Origin: an uncultured Candidatus Entotheonella sp.
GTDB taxonomy: Bacteria; Tectomicrobia; Entotheonellia; Entotheonellales; Entotheonellaceae
Direction of reading: 5' to 3'
Length of the DNA: 64,000 bases
Assembly: GCA_958295825.1 (NCBI GenBank)
Contig: OY282375.1
Coordinates: 977,489 to 1,041,488, forward strand
Under the pieces are notes generated by a model. It saw only the letters and a list, made by a program, of their open reading frames with translations, did no database searches and had not been told where the DNA came from. The position numbers were made by a program, and so were the translations under genes. Of the stretch, positions 48,503 to 57,746 are shown one piece after another. Position 1 is the first letter of the stretch, and each line of letters begins with the position of its first letter.

Positions 48503-49177
48503 CTACCGTTCGCGCAGTTTCTCCAAGGAGAATCCGTCACTGTTGATCCAGTCGCGGTAGGCGGCCTCGGCTTCCAGCACCTTGCGCGACTCGGCAATGA
48601 CGTCGCGGGCGATTTCCAGCGGGATGGTGACCACGCCGTTGGCGTCGGCGTGAATCAAGTCGCCGGGCTGCACCCGCACGCGACTTACTTCAACAGGCAC
48701 CTGGGCTTCGAGAAATCCGAAGTTGCCGTGTGCCGGCACCATGCCCGGCGCGAAGTAGTGGAAGCCCATTTCCCGCACGGTGTCCACATCGCGCACCCCG
48801 CCGTCCGTGACCAGGCCGATGGCGCCCAGCCGCTGTGCCACCGTCGTCAGGCCGTCACCGAAATGGCAGCCGTGGAGTGGTTTGGGGCCCACGTCCTTCA
48901 GCACCAGCACCACGGGTTTCGGCGAGTTGTGTATCGCCTCGAAGCATTTCAGGCGCGCTTCCTTGTCGTGCACCCGCCCGTGCGTGGTGGTGTCAAGCGT
49001 TGCGGTTACGGCGTATCCGACCATGACGCCGAGCTCGGGGAACAGGCAGCGAATGTCCCAGCCCATGAATCCGTCGGTGTCGCTGCGCAGCTTGAAGGGC
49101 TCAATGGCGTTGGCTATAGTAGGCGTGTCGATTTGCCGCAAAGAGTTCAATTCGCTATCGGTAAGCGTGTGTTGCAC
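48503..49177 (-). CDS. RraA-family protein (HMG aldolase/oxaloacetate decarboxylase-like)
   Basis: 224 aa from GTG 49177 behind AAGGAG; the frame extends 14 codons further. Motifs are SLRQIDTPTIANAIEPFKLR at the N-terminus, the metal/substrate loop FGDGLTTVAQRLGAIGLVTDGGVRDVDTVREMGFHYFAPGM, and VSRVRVQPGDLIHADANGVVTIPLEIA. These match the DlpA/RraA-like fold, which in catabolic clusters usually acts as a 4-hydroxy-4-methyl-2-oxoglutarate aldolase rather than an RNase E regulator. It lies beside a hydroxyacid dehydrogenase. Confidence 0.88.
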   Translation of the reverse strand: MQHTLTDSELNSLRQIDTPTIANAIEPFKLRSDTDGFMGWDIRCLFPELGVMVGYAVTATLDTTTHGRVHDKEARLKCFEAIHNSPKPVVLVLKDVGPKPLHGCHFGDGLTTVAQRLGAIGLVTDGGVRDVDTVREMGFHYFAPGMVPAHGNFGFLEAQVPVEVSRVRVQPGDLIHADANGVVTIPLEIARDVIAESRKVLEAEAAYRDWINSDGFSLEKLRER

Positions 49178-49258
49178 GTCATCTTCTCCTTGGTGTCGGG
49201 TACGGTCAGATAGTTTCAATCGGCTGCATGAATCCTATACGGAAAGGTAGTGGACAGT

Positions 49259-50170
49259 ATGGCAACAACGGTGCTTATGACCGGCGCAACAGGGTACATT
49301 GCCAACCAGCTTTTGCCCACCTTCGCCGAGACGTACAAGATGGTGCTGGTGGACGTGAAGGAAGAGAACCGGGCGGGGGAACGCGTCGAGGGCGTCGTGT
49401 TGGCCGACCTGATCGACACGGATCGCAGCAAGTACGCGCATCTGTTCGAGGGTGTGGACGCGGTGGTGCACTTGGGCTATACGCACCGGACGGGCGACCC
49501 GCTGGACCATTTCCACGACGAGAACCGCAACGTCGTCATGGCCTACAACGTGCTGCGCTGCGCCTACGAAGCCGGCACCTCACGCGTCGTCATCGCCAGC
49601 TCCAATCACGCCGCCGACTGGTACGAGCACAACCTCATTCACGCCGGCAAGATGGACGTCCTCGACCCGTCCCTGCTGCCCCTGTCGGACAACTTCTACG
49701 GTTGGGCCAAGGCGACCTACGAACACATGGGATTCCTGTTCGCCTGCGGCTTCGGCGACTACGTGGATGCCAACGGCCGCCAGCAGCACACCCGGCCCAT
49801 CACCACGCAGCGCAAGATGGGCGTCGTCATGGTGCGCATCGGCGCGCCGCGCGAGTTGGACCCGAGCCTGTACCAAGGCGATCCGGCCAATTACAAGCGC
49901 GACCTCGGCGCCTACGTCAGCCCGCGCGACCTCACCCAACTGATCGCCAAAGCCGTGGAAGCGCCCAACATCGACAACGAGCACGGCATTCCCTGGCAGG
50001 TCGTCTACGGCATCAGCAATAACACCCGCGCCTTCTGGTCGCTGACCAGCGCCCGCCGCGTGCTGGGTTACGAGCCGCAGGACGATTCGGAAATCAGGTT
50101 TGCCAAGGACATCCAGCAAATCCTGCGTGATTCGGGAGCGCCGGGTGGCAAGGTTGGCCCGTCTGTCTGA
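49259..50170 (+). CDS. NAD-dependent epimerase/dehydratase (extended SDR)
   Basis: 303 aa from ATG 49259 (MATTVLMTGATGYIANQLL); an in-frame GTG at 49250 is too close to GGAAAGG. The nucleotide motif is TGATGYIA. The downstream acidic residue VDVKE suggests NAD specificity. The catalytic region has VVIASSNHAADWYE and the Tyr-Lys pair in YGWAKATYEHMG. It resembles uronate dehydrogenase-type SDRs. Divergent from the RraA gene, it probably belongs to the same sugar-acid pathway (inference). Confidence 0.87.
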   Translation: MATTVLMTGATGYIANQLLPTFAETYKMVLVDVKEENRAGERVEGVVLADLIDTDRSKYAHLFEGVDAVVHLGYTHRTGDPLDHFHDENRNVVMAYNVLRCAYEAGTSRVVIASSNHAADWYEHNLIHAGKMDVLDPSLLPLSDNFYGWAKATYEHMGFLFACGFGDYVDANGRQQHTRPITTQRKMGVVMVRIGAPRELDPSLYQGDPANYKRDLGAYVSPRDLTQLIAKAVEAPNIDNEHGIPWQVVYGISNNTRAFWSLTSARRVLGYEPQDDSEIRFAKDIQQILRDSGAPGGKVGPSV

Positions 50171-50175
50171 CCGGC

Positions 50176-51030
50176 TCACGCTTCTGCCCAGAGGCGTCGC
50201 AGGTACGCGGCGTCTTCCCGCGCCCACGCCTCCAAGTTCGGCGGCGTCTCATCGGCATAGCCGACCTGCCGGATGATGGACTCGTCGAAGCCGTACTCGG
50301 TGTGCACCGAAAAAGGCCCGTCGTAGCCCAAAGCCTTCAACGCCCCCAGCGCCCTGCGCCAGTTGACCGCGCCGCTGCCGAGCTTGACGAAGCGCGGCAG
50401 AAATGGCGGCTCGCTCCCTTCCGGCTGCGGGGCGTGAAAGGCGTCTTTAATGCCGATGATCGACAAGTAGTCCCGCACCATCGCCAACCCCATGTCGTAA
50501 TCCTCACCATCCAGAATCATGTGCCCCAGATCCGGGTAAGCGCCGATCCACCGCGCGTCCAAATCCCTCAGCAGGTGCATCATGCCGGCGCAGTTGGAAC
50601 CCAGCACCGGGCCGCTGTGGAGTTGGTAAACAGTCTGCACGCCGTGTTTCCGGCCGATCTCCGCGAACCGTTCCAGATTTCGGCGCCCGGCGTCCACCAA
50701 GGCCCAGTAGGCGTCCCCGGGCTTGAAGGCAAAGAAGCCGAGCTTCACGCGAAGGACCCCGGCGGTCGCGCAACCGGCGTACAGCGGTTCGACGTCCGGG
50801 GCGTCGGGATCGATCCAGGAGATGGGGGTGGTTGCCAGCGGACAAGTGAGGCCCTGCTCCCGCCAGACGCGGATGGCCTGCGGCAGCGCCGTTTCGGCGT
50901 TTTCGGGGTTCACCGGATGGCCGGGACGCACGTTGACGTCAATGCCGTCGAAGCCCAGCGCGCGGGCCTTGTCGCCAAGTTCCGGGACGCTCAGGGCTTG
51001 GAAGAATTTGGAATTGAGCACGATCTCCAT
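50176..51030 (-). CDS. Sugar phosphate isomerase/epimerase (xylose isomerase-like TIM barrel)
   Basis: 284 aa from the ATG of MEIVLNSKFFQALSVPELGDKARALGFDGIDVNVRPGHPV at 51030. The metal-binding Glu/Asp/His pattern of the family is partly seen in QTVYQLHSG, WIGAYPDLGHMILDG, SIIGIKDAFH and GPFSVHTEYGFDES. It ends next to the SDR gene and shares direction with the LarA-like gene. Substrate unknown, likely a keto sugar or inositol derivative. Confidence 0.83.
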   Translation of the reverse strand: MEIVLNSKFFQALSVPELGDKARALGFDGIDVNVRPGHPVNPENAETALPQAIRVWREQGLTCPLATTPISWIDPDAPDVEPLYAGCATAGVLRVKLGFFAFKPGDAYWALVDAGRRNLERFAEIGRKHGVQTVYQLHSGPVLGSNCAGMMHLLRDLDARWIGAYPDLGHMILDGEDYDMGLAMVRDYLSIIGIKDAFHAPQPEGSEPPFLPRFVKLGSGAVNWRRALGALKALGYDGPFSVHTEYGFDESIIRQVGYADETPPNLEAWAREDAAYLRRLWAEA

Positions 51031-51058
51031 GGGTTCTTTCGTCACGCAACGCGGCGCG

Positions 51059-52384
51059 TTACGAACCGCCACCGGCCGCATGCAGCGCCGTCGGCAGCGA
51101 ATCGGCCAATTCGCCCTGTTCATCGAACGGCCAGGGCTCCGGCTCGCCGAGGATGTCGAAGCGGGAATCGTGCCGCAACTCGTCGGCTAGCACCTCCGAC
51201 ACCTCGAAGTGCGTGACCGCCAGGGTGTTGCGCACGCGCACGACGCGGCAGTCCAAGGGCTCCACCCGCGGTACGGACTTGACGGCCAGGGCAACGGCTT
51301 CCTGCGAGGTGTTCATGATGAGGGGAATGGCGCCGCCGTCCAGGTAGGCGGAGGCGATGATGTTGGCGTAGAAGGCGCTGAAGTCGATCTTGCGGAAGAG
51401 CTTCATGGTAATCACGTCGGCCAGCGAGATGCCTGCCGCGTTGCCGTGCGAGGCGTCCGTGAGGTCCAGAACGACGATGCGCTTGACGCGCGGCGTGTCG
51501 AATCCCTCGATGCCCCGATTGTTGCGGCCCGTGACGTTGGGGTCGAAGCCCGCGCCGCTGACGTTCTTGCCCATTTCTTCGATGACCAGCACGTCGATGT
51601 CGTCAATGGCCAGGCGGCCCATGGATTGCTTCGCCAGCGCCTGCAAAGCAGCCTCGCGCTCCAGCAGGTGTTCGGCGGCGATGGCCTCGACGAGCATGGT
51701 GTCGTCATGGGCGTTCTCCACAATGCCGATGCCGAATCGGAAGGGCACCTCGCGCATGATGAGACGAGCGGCGGCAGGCAGCACCTCGGGAAAATGGTCC
51801 ATGCCCTGACTGTGCAGCGTGGTGGCGCCGCGAATTTTCCCCATGCCGATGGTCATCATCTTGGCGATGCCGCTCTCGATGGCGCCGCGGAAACTGGTGT
51901 GGGGCTTGATGCGATTGACGAGGACGATGCCGTCGGCTTCCGCCGCATAAGCGTCGGCGTGCACCGGCAGGCCGCTGTCGAGTTGCCCTAACACCTTGGT
52001 GTCCATGGTAGCGCGGATGGGGGCGCCCACCGCTGCTTCGGTCAGACCGTAGTCTTCCAGCACTTGTCGTTGACCGGCGGCATTGCTGGCACCGTGGCTG
52101 CCCATGGCCGGAAACAGGAAGGGGTCGCCGCCGAGCGACTTGATGCCGTCCACCACCGCCTTGACGATGGCCTGGACGTTGGCGATGCCGCGGCTGCTGC
52201 AGCCGATGGCGATGCGCTCGCCCGGCTTGATCTTGGTAGTGATCTCGGGCTTCTCGAATTGCTCGGCAATAGTCTCGGGAAGGTTGTCCACGCGCGTGGT
52301 CTGGGCCTTCTGCCGTACCGGCACCATGCGGGGCAGGGGTATCGCCAGACCGCCGGCGATATTGACGTCGATGCGCTCGATCAT
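51059..52384 (-). CDS. Lactate racemase LarA N-domain-like protein (DUF2088 type)
   Basis: 441 aa from ATG 52384, with GAGAGAG upstream; the frame is open another 50 codons. The sequence AIGCSSRGIANVQAIVKAVVDGIKSLGGDPFLFPAMGSHGASNAAGQRQVLEDYGLTEAAVGAP matches the LarA-type N-terminal domain that uses the nickel-pincer cofactor or an alternative. It continues VLVNRIKPHTSFRGAIESGIAKMMTIGMGKIRGA, then IEEMGKNVSGAGFDPNVTGR. The usual LarA C-terminal His pair for the pincer is not obvious. Perhaps a racemase or epimerase of a 2-hydroxy acid. No larB, larC or larE is adjacent. Confidence 0.78.
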   Translation of the reverse strand: MIERIDVNIAGGLAIPLPRMVPVRQKAQTTRVDNLPETIAEQFEKPEITTKIKPGERIAIGCSSRGIANVQAIVKAVVDGIKSLGGDPFLFPAMGSHGASNAAGQRQVLEDYGLTEAAVGAPIRATMDTKVLGQLDSGLPVHADAYAAEADGIVLVNRIKPHTSFRGAIESGIAKMMTIGMGKIRGATTLHSQGMDHFPEVLPAAARLIMREVPFRFGIGIVENAHDDTMLVEAIAAEHLLEREAALQALAKQSMGRLAIDDIDVLVIEEMGKNVSGAGFDPNVTGRNNRGIEGFDTPRVKRIVVLDLTDASHGNAAGISLADVITMKLFRKIDFSAFYANIIASAYLDGGAIPLIMNTSQEAVALAVKSVPRVEPLDCRVVRVRNTLAVTHFEVSEVLADELRHDSRFDILGEPEPWPFDEQGELADSLPTALHAAGGGS

Positions 52385-52620
52385 GGCATGCACTCTCTCG
52401 TGTTTGAGTGGTGGGGTAGGGCGAGATTCAAGGGCGAATGAGACGGCTAGTATAGCACGCGCCACCAGACCCGATGGCGAGTGCCCGCGCGGGCTTTGAC
52501 GGGCGGGTTGATGACGAAAGCTTTTTATAGGCACTTGGGGGCGTTTGTCCTATGATGGCGCGCCCTGTAACCCTCACATCATCCACGTGGGGCGGGCCCG
52601 CGTGACTTAGGAGCACAGAT

Positions 52621-55194
52621 ATGTACGAAACGCTTCGCGACCTTCTCTACAGCGATGAATTCTCGGTTGTCGAACGCTTCGAGGTTCCAGGGCAGGCTGC
52701 GCGGTACGCACCAATACCACGGTTCCTTTTTGATTCTGGCGTTGGTATGCATCTCAAGGGACGCCGTCAGGAAGAAGCACTGTGGGCGCATCAGGCCCAA
52801 TCGCTCGAAGCACTCGGGCACGGGCACAATGTCGTGGTGTCCACCGGCACAGCGTCCGGCAAGAGCCTCGTGTTCCAGTCGCTCGCCTTTCACAAGATAC
52901 TACTCGACCCTGAAAGCCGTGTGCTTGTGTTCTACCCGCTCAAAGCGCTTGCGGCGGATCAGACCCGCGGATGGCAGAGAATGGCATGCGACCTCGGACT
53001 TGGCGAATATGGCATCGGACGTATTGATGGATCGGTACCGGCCCAAGACCGCGAAGGCATACTTCAGCGTGCTCGCATTGTCATAATGACGCCAGACGTG
53101 TGTCATGCCTGGCTGATGTCAAGACTGTCGTTGCCGGTATTGAGGGACTTTGTACAAGCACTATCCACCCTTGTGATGGACGAAGCGCATACGCTGGAAG
53201 GCGTATTCGGTAGTAACTTTGCCTTTCTAATTCGTCGCCTGATCTCTGCGCGCAACCATCTCATCCAAGACAAGTCCAAAACACAGCCGCTGCAACTTGT
53301 TGCGACAACCGCAACGATTAAAGATCCCGGGGAGCACATGAAGAAACTCACGGGGTCGCAGTTCTCGGTCGTCGATCATGACGCCGACGGCGCCCCCCAC
53401 TCCGAACGACTTGTGGCGCATGTTGCATGTCCGGTCGGTGAGGAACGCCAAGTCACCAAGGCGTTGCACGACCAAGTGCTCCAGAACGGACGTGAGGGCG
53501 CATTCATCACTTTTGTGGATTCGAGGAAAGGCGTGGAGGACTTGGTGATGGCAAGTAGGGCCGGCGATTATAAAGATGTTTTGCCGTACCGCGCGGGCTA
53601 TGAGCCAGGGGACCGTCAGGAGATTGAACGAAGACTCCAATCTGGAAGCTTCCGGGGCGTCGTGTCCACATCCGCGCTTGAACTCGGCATCGACATTCCT
53701 CATTTGTGCATTGGTTTCAATAGTGGAGTCCCGGCGACCCGTAAGGCGTATCGGCAGCGGCTTGGACGCGTCGGACGAAACGGACCAGGTGTGTTCGTTG
53801 TAATTGCCCCACCAGATGCCTTTCGAAGATACGGTACCTCGTTTCGCCAGTATCACGATATGTCTGTGGAGCCTTCCTATCTGTATCTCGACAATCGGTT
53901 CATGCAATTTGCCCACGGTCGATGCCTTGCCGTTGAGTTGGAATCCCTTGCAGCACCATCGCAAACGCCCGCTCGAATTGCTTGGCCCTCAGGATTTAGT
54001 GATCAACATGCGGCTGCGCGGCCTGGAGGGAGCAGGCCATTGGAATTCGACGCGATTGCTGCTCTCGGTGGAGATACTCCACACTACGGCTATCCTCTCC
54101 GCAACGTCGGAGAAGTTAATTTTAAGATCAAAATGAATTCGAGCGGTGACAGCTTCGGTGAAGTCAGTCAACTTCAGGCACTCCGTGAATGTTATCCTGG
54201 GGCTACTTACCTGCATTTGGCGAAGACGTACGAGGTCGCCGCATGGCACACGAATTCGTTCGAATCGTTTATTCGCGTGAAACGTGGCACGCCGGGTCGC
54301 TCCACCCAGCCACGCATCAAGACATGGATAAACGCAGGATTAACGGCGGCCGATGCTCAGGAGAATCATGTCATCAGGAGCGAGAACGGTTTTCTCGCTG
54401 AGTGCCAGATGCAGATTACAGAAAAAGTGGAAGGATATATCGACGGGCGTATCAATCAGTTCCGCCCCTATCAGGAATTGCAACAATGCAATCCGAATAT
54501 GCGCGCCCGTTCTCGAAATTTCCGCACCAGTGGAGTCGTGCTTTGCATTGAGCACGACTGGTTCAGAGGGCCGGTTAAACAGGCATTCGCTGCCAGACTG
54601 TGGGAGGTGTTTGTCCGAGAATACAGCGTCGCTCCGCAAGACATCGGTTCGGCTGCGTCGAACATTTCAGTTCGGAGTTCCAATGGTAGGGGAGTGAAAG
54701 GTGGGTGCATAGCAATCTACGACGAGACCTACGGTAGCCTACGACTGACCGAACGTCTGTATCTCAACTTCGAACATATCCTTGACCGGTTAGTGAACGG
54801 CTTGTCATCTGGTTCAGGTGACGATGATGACGGCCTCAGAACTGTGGCGACCCGGGTCCAAGGTGAGATTTCGAAATTCACTATCGGAGACATCGCACAA
54901 GAGGTCACCGGGGTCGCTCCCACGGGTTACGAGTCCGTCTTTACGAAGGGGTCCCGGGTCTGCCACCGACAAGCCGGACACATCGCCGTCGAGGTAGAAA
55001 TCATCCAGCCAACTATGATGGATGGAGGACTCATGTACCAAGTGGCGATTTCGCAAAAGCCCGGTCAACAGCCCGCAAAAAAATGGATTCCCGCATCTTT
55101 CATCGAACCGTCTGCCGTCTCAGACGATTGGGATTATGCATGGTGGAATCGTGAAACGGAAACATATGAGGAACCATCTGACAGAACGGAATAA
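52621..55194 (+). CDS. DEAD/DEAH-box helicase, YprA/MrfA (Hrq1)-like
   Basis: 857-aa superfamily 2 helicase. Motifs in order: Walker A STGTASGKSLVFQSLAFHKI (about 79-98; the GTASGKS form is typical of YprA/Hrq1), FYPLKALAADQTRGW (Ia), DEAH in LVMDEAHTLEGVFGSN, VATTATI (III), FVDSRKGVEDL (IV), STSALELGIDI (V) and QRLGRVGRNGPG (VI). The C-terminal part has a DUF1998-like GGCIAIYDETYGSLRLTERLYLNFEHILDRL but lacks the four-Cys cluster of MrfA. GC is lower than in the flanking genes. It stands alone, without an obvious nuclease partner, followed by pseudogene debris. Role could be DNA repair or defence. Confidence 0.83.
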   Translation: MYETLRDLLYSDEFSVVERFEVPGQAARYAPIPRFLFDSGVGMHLKGRRQEEALWAHQAQSLEALGHGHNVVVSTGTASGKSLVFQSLAFHKILLDPESRVLVFYPLKALAADQTRGWQRMACDLGLGEYGIGRIDGSVPAQDREGILQRARIVIMTPDVCHAWLMSRLSLPVLRDFVQALSTLVMDEAHTLEGVFGSNFAFLIRRLISARNHLIQDKSKTQPLQLVATTATIKDPGEHMKKLTGSQFSVVDHDADGAPHSERLVAHVACPVGEERQVTKALHDQVLQNGREGAFITFVDSRKGVEDLVMASRAGDYKDVLPYRAGYEPGDRQEIERRLQSGSFRGVVSTSALELGIDIPHLCIGFNSGVPATRKAYRQRLGRVGRNGPGVFVVIAPPDAFRRYGTSFRQYHDMSVEPSYLYLDNRFMQFAHGRCLAVELESLAAPSQTPARIAWPSGFSDQHAAARPGGSRPLEFDAIAALGGDTPHYGYPLRNVGEVNFKIKMNSSGDSFGEVSQLQALRECYPGATYLHLAKTYEVAAWHTNSFESFIRVKRGTPGRSTQPRIKTWINAGLTAADAQENHVIRSENGFLAECQMQITEKVEGYIDGRINQFRPYQELQQCNPNMRARSRNFRTSGVVLCIEHDWFRGPVKQAFAARLWEVFVREYSVAPQDIGSAASNISVRSSNGRGVKGGCIAIYDETYGSLRLTERLYLNFEHILDRLVNGLSSGSGDDDDGLRTVATRVQGEISKFTIGDIAQEVTGVAPTGYESVFTKGSRVCHRQAGHIAVEVEIIQPTMMDGGLMYQVAISQKPGQQPAKKWIPASFIEPSAVSDDWDYAWWNRETETYEEPSDRTE

Positions 55195-55299
55195 TGCGAG
55201 ATGAATCGGGATGAACTTAATGCCGATGGATAACCGTGCACATGAAATAACGAGAACACTTGCCACTTCATTGAAAGTCCACTGAGAGGGAGCTCAGTT

Positions 55300-55515
55300 A
55301 TGACGTTCGAGCTGTTAATCAAACACGGTACGGTGGTCGACGGCACCGGCCGGGTGTAACCGCCGACGTCGGCATCAGCGGCGGTTGGATCACCGCCGTG
55401 GCCCCCGCGCTGGAAGGCGACGCGGCACGCGACGTCAATGCCAGCGGTCGTATCGTGGCGGCCGGGATTCATCGATGCGCATACCCATAGGGGCCATGAC
55501 GCTTTCAAAGAGGGC
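55300..55515 (+). pseudogene. 5' remnant of an amidohydrolase (D-aminoacylase/N-acyl-D-amino acid deacylase-like)
   Basis: The first frame reads MTFELLIKHGTVVDGTGRV then stops (TAA 55357-55359). A second frame continues TADVGISGGWITAVAPALEGDAARDVNASGRIVAAG, and a third gives PGFIDAHTHRGHDA, the HxH metal motif. Two frameshifts and a truncated 3' end, where the IS5 remnant begins, show a dead gene. Confidence 0.85.
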
Positions 55516-56040
55516 AATCCGGCACTCACACCGCGTCGGCTGTCAGGACATCGGCTTCCGGTAGGGCATCAAGTACCGTATCAGCCCCGCAGGAGTCGCT
55601 GACCTGGCCCGCCGTCAACCGCAGCACGACGGGCTTGCCATCGCCGTCGCAGACGGCGTGGAGCTTCGAGTTCAGCCCACCCCGGGTGCGTCCGATCTGG
55701 CGTGGAAAAGCCCCCCTTGAGCAGGCTGGCGGCGGTGCGATGCGCCCCCCGATGGGTGCTATCGATCATGACCGTCTTGGTGGCGGTGCTTTCGGCAGCC
55801 TAGGGCCTGGAAGATGCGGTCGAAGACCCCGGCCCTGCTCCAGCGCACGAAACGGTTGTAGAGTGTCTTGTGGGGTCCTTAATAGGCGGGCGCGGTCGCG
55901 CCCACCCTCAGCCCGTATCGGATGACGTGTGATGATGCCGCTGATGACCTTTCGGTCATCGACCCGTGGGACGCCACGCAGTGGCGTCAGCGTGTTGACT
56001 CTCATCACAGGCCCCATGATACCCTTTTATAGGTCCCGAG
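55516..56040 (-). pseudogene. IS5-family transposase remnant
   Basis: On the minus strand, in three different frames, the sequence reads DRKVISGII, then TLYNRFVRWSRAGVFDRIFQAL, then MIDSTHRGAHRTAASLLKGGFSTP, then LNSKLHAVCDGDGKPVVLRLTAGQVSDSCGADTVLDALPEADVL. That is the order of an IS5-type transposase from near its start to about two thirds of its length. Several frameshifts and stops are present and the C-terminal third is missing. The right boundary near 56040 carries GGGACCTATAAAAGG, possibly the element end. Confidence 0.85.
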
Positions 56041-56541
56041 CCTAGCCCATTTGATTTTGTTGTGTACATGGGTCCATACTAGTTTCAGTGCGACTTTGTA
56101 CGAATTTGGTCAAATCAGTGCGTGTAACAACCGATTGCATCAAGCGCTGCCGATAGACTTGGGGGATTTCCACTCACTCGGTGTCGGGGGTTGATGTTGA
56201 AAAATACTCGGTCTCCCACAGGGGTTGCCGCACCGCTGCCAAAGCGTCGCTGAATGAACGTCGCCTGCTGCTCGCCATGCCAAGCGATCCTTCGTACCTA
56301 ATCGACCGTCCAGATTTAGTGCGCTGAAGAGACTTCGAAAGGGCGCCAAGAGGGTGCTGGTGTGTGCTGAAGGGAACACATCGCTGACCTCGCTGCAAGA
56401 TGGTTGGTGCAAATCCGTTATATCACAATATGGGGCCGGTACCCTTGGGATACCCCTCGTTTTGTACAAAGTCGAGCTCAGAATGTACGGCAAAAAACAC
56501 GCGAACTCCCCAGCATTGAATTTCAATTGGAAACGTCGGTC
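56041..56541. other. 500-bp stretch without a recognisable gene
   Basis: Between the IS5 remnant and the MraY-like gene. A minus-strand open frame (56140-56679) has no recognisable domain and overlaps the transferase gene. Its segment LDGRLGTKDRLAWRAAGDVHSATLWQRCGNPCG could be another decayed mobile-element fragment, but I cannot identify it. Confidence 0.5.
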
Positions 56542-57690
56542 ATGATACCTCTTTTCGCTTCCATTCCGGTATGGGTCGGGTTCGGCGTCAGTCTTGCCGT
56601 TTGTGGCCTGATCGTGCTGACCAAGGGCTGGCACGGCTCTTTCACGTTCGATACGGAGGCCGGACCACAGAAGTTCCACTCGAAAGCCACCTCGCGCATC
56701 GGCGGCATGGCCGTATTTCTCGGCTTCTGGGTGGCCGTCCCTTTCACCCCACTGCCCGTGGGGAAACTGCTCCTCACCTTCGGCCTGTGCGGTGCCCTAG
56801 CCTTCTTTATCGGCTGCAGTGAGGACCTTTGGAAAAAGACGCGGCCTGTTCTGCGCTTGGGGGGGACGGCAGTAGCCGCCTTGTCGTTCTGCCTCCTCAC
56901 GGGTTACCGCGTGACACGCCTTGAACTCCCGATCGCTGACGAATTGATGGTGTTCCCATTCATTTCGGTCGCCTTTACGGTCTTTGCCATTTCTGGTCTG
57001 ATGAATGCCATAAACATCATTGACGGCTTCCACGGCTTGGCGGCGGGCTCTGTCGTCCTCACGGTTGGCGCCTTCGGTGTTGTTGCCGCCGCCGTCGGGG
57101 ACGCCCAACTCCTTCTGGTCGCCGCCATCGTCATAGCCGTCTTACTGGGTTTCCTGGTGTTTAATTTTCCCTTCGGCCACCTTTTTCTGGGAGACGGTGG
57201 CGCCTACGTAGCCGGATTTTGGCTGGCCTGCTTGGCGGTCATGCTACCGGAGCGTAATCCCGAGGCATCGGTTTGGCTTAGTCTTCTCATCGTTATCTAT
57301 CCGGTGGTCGAAACGATGTATTCGATTTTTCGGAAGACTGCTCGCCGAAGACTCACCCCGCTACAGCCAGATGGATTGCATCTGCACATGTTGGTATATC
57401 GCGCTTTCGCTAAACCAATCGGCAAAGCGATACGGCGACCCCAGTGGGCCAATCCGATAACCAGCGTACTGATGTGGTGTCTCTGCCTGCCAAGTTTGCT
57501 GGTCGCCGTTGTCATGCCGCGCCAACAGCTGTGGCTGATTACTGGCATCGTCCTGCAAATTGCGCTATACGCGGCGCTTTACCGTCGGGCGCTGGCTTTC
57601 CGGTCCCACCGCCCCACACGGCCCTCACTCAACGGGCAAAAGTCGGCGCCATCAGCCGAGACGTCCCAGGCGCCGCAGAGTGATGGCTGA
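56542..57690 (+). CDS. MraY/WecA-like phospho-sugar undecaprenyl-phosphate transferase
   Basis: 382-aa multipass membrane enzyme from ATG 56542. The family Asp motifs are visible: [19 protein letters not shown], the Asp-containing [11 protein letters not shown] (a DDxx variant with Glu-Asp), [15 protein letters not shown] (NxxNxxDGxxGL) and [21 protein letters not shown]. About ten hydrophobic segments. It would attach an amino-sugar phosphate to undecaprenyl phosphate, starting a surface glycan. No other glycan genes adjoin. The open frame extends 46 codons upstream into unrecognisable sequence. Confidence 0.9.
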   Translation: MIPLFASIPVWVGFGVSLAVCGLIVLTKGWHGSFTFDTEAGPQKFHSKATSRIGGMAVFLGFWVAVPFTPLPVGKLLLTFGLCGALAFFIGCSEDLWKKTRPVLRLGGTAVAALSFCLLTGYRVTRLELPIADELMVFPFISVAFTVFAISGLMNAINIIDGFHGLAAGSVVLTVGAFGVVAAAVGDAQLLLVAAIVIAVLLGFLVFNFPFGHLFLGDGGAYVAGFWLACLAVMLPERNPEASVWLSLLIVIYPVVETMYSIFRKTARRRLTPLQPDGLHLHMLVYRAFAKPIGKAIRRPQWANPITSVLMWCLCLPSLLVAVVMPRQQLWLITGIVLQIALYAALYRRALAFRSHRPTRPSLNGQKSAPSAETSQAPQSDG

Positions 57691-57746
57691 GTGCGTTTGG
57701 CGGCCCGCCCGCCGTTCCGTTTACGAAACCTGATGAAGGAGAGCCA

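Noticed and set aside
56140..56679. 179-aa minus-strand frame before and overlapping the MraY-like gene
   Set aside because: No recognisable domain or ribosome site, overlaps the transferase start region, and lies in mobile-element debris. Reported only as part of the empty stretch.
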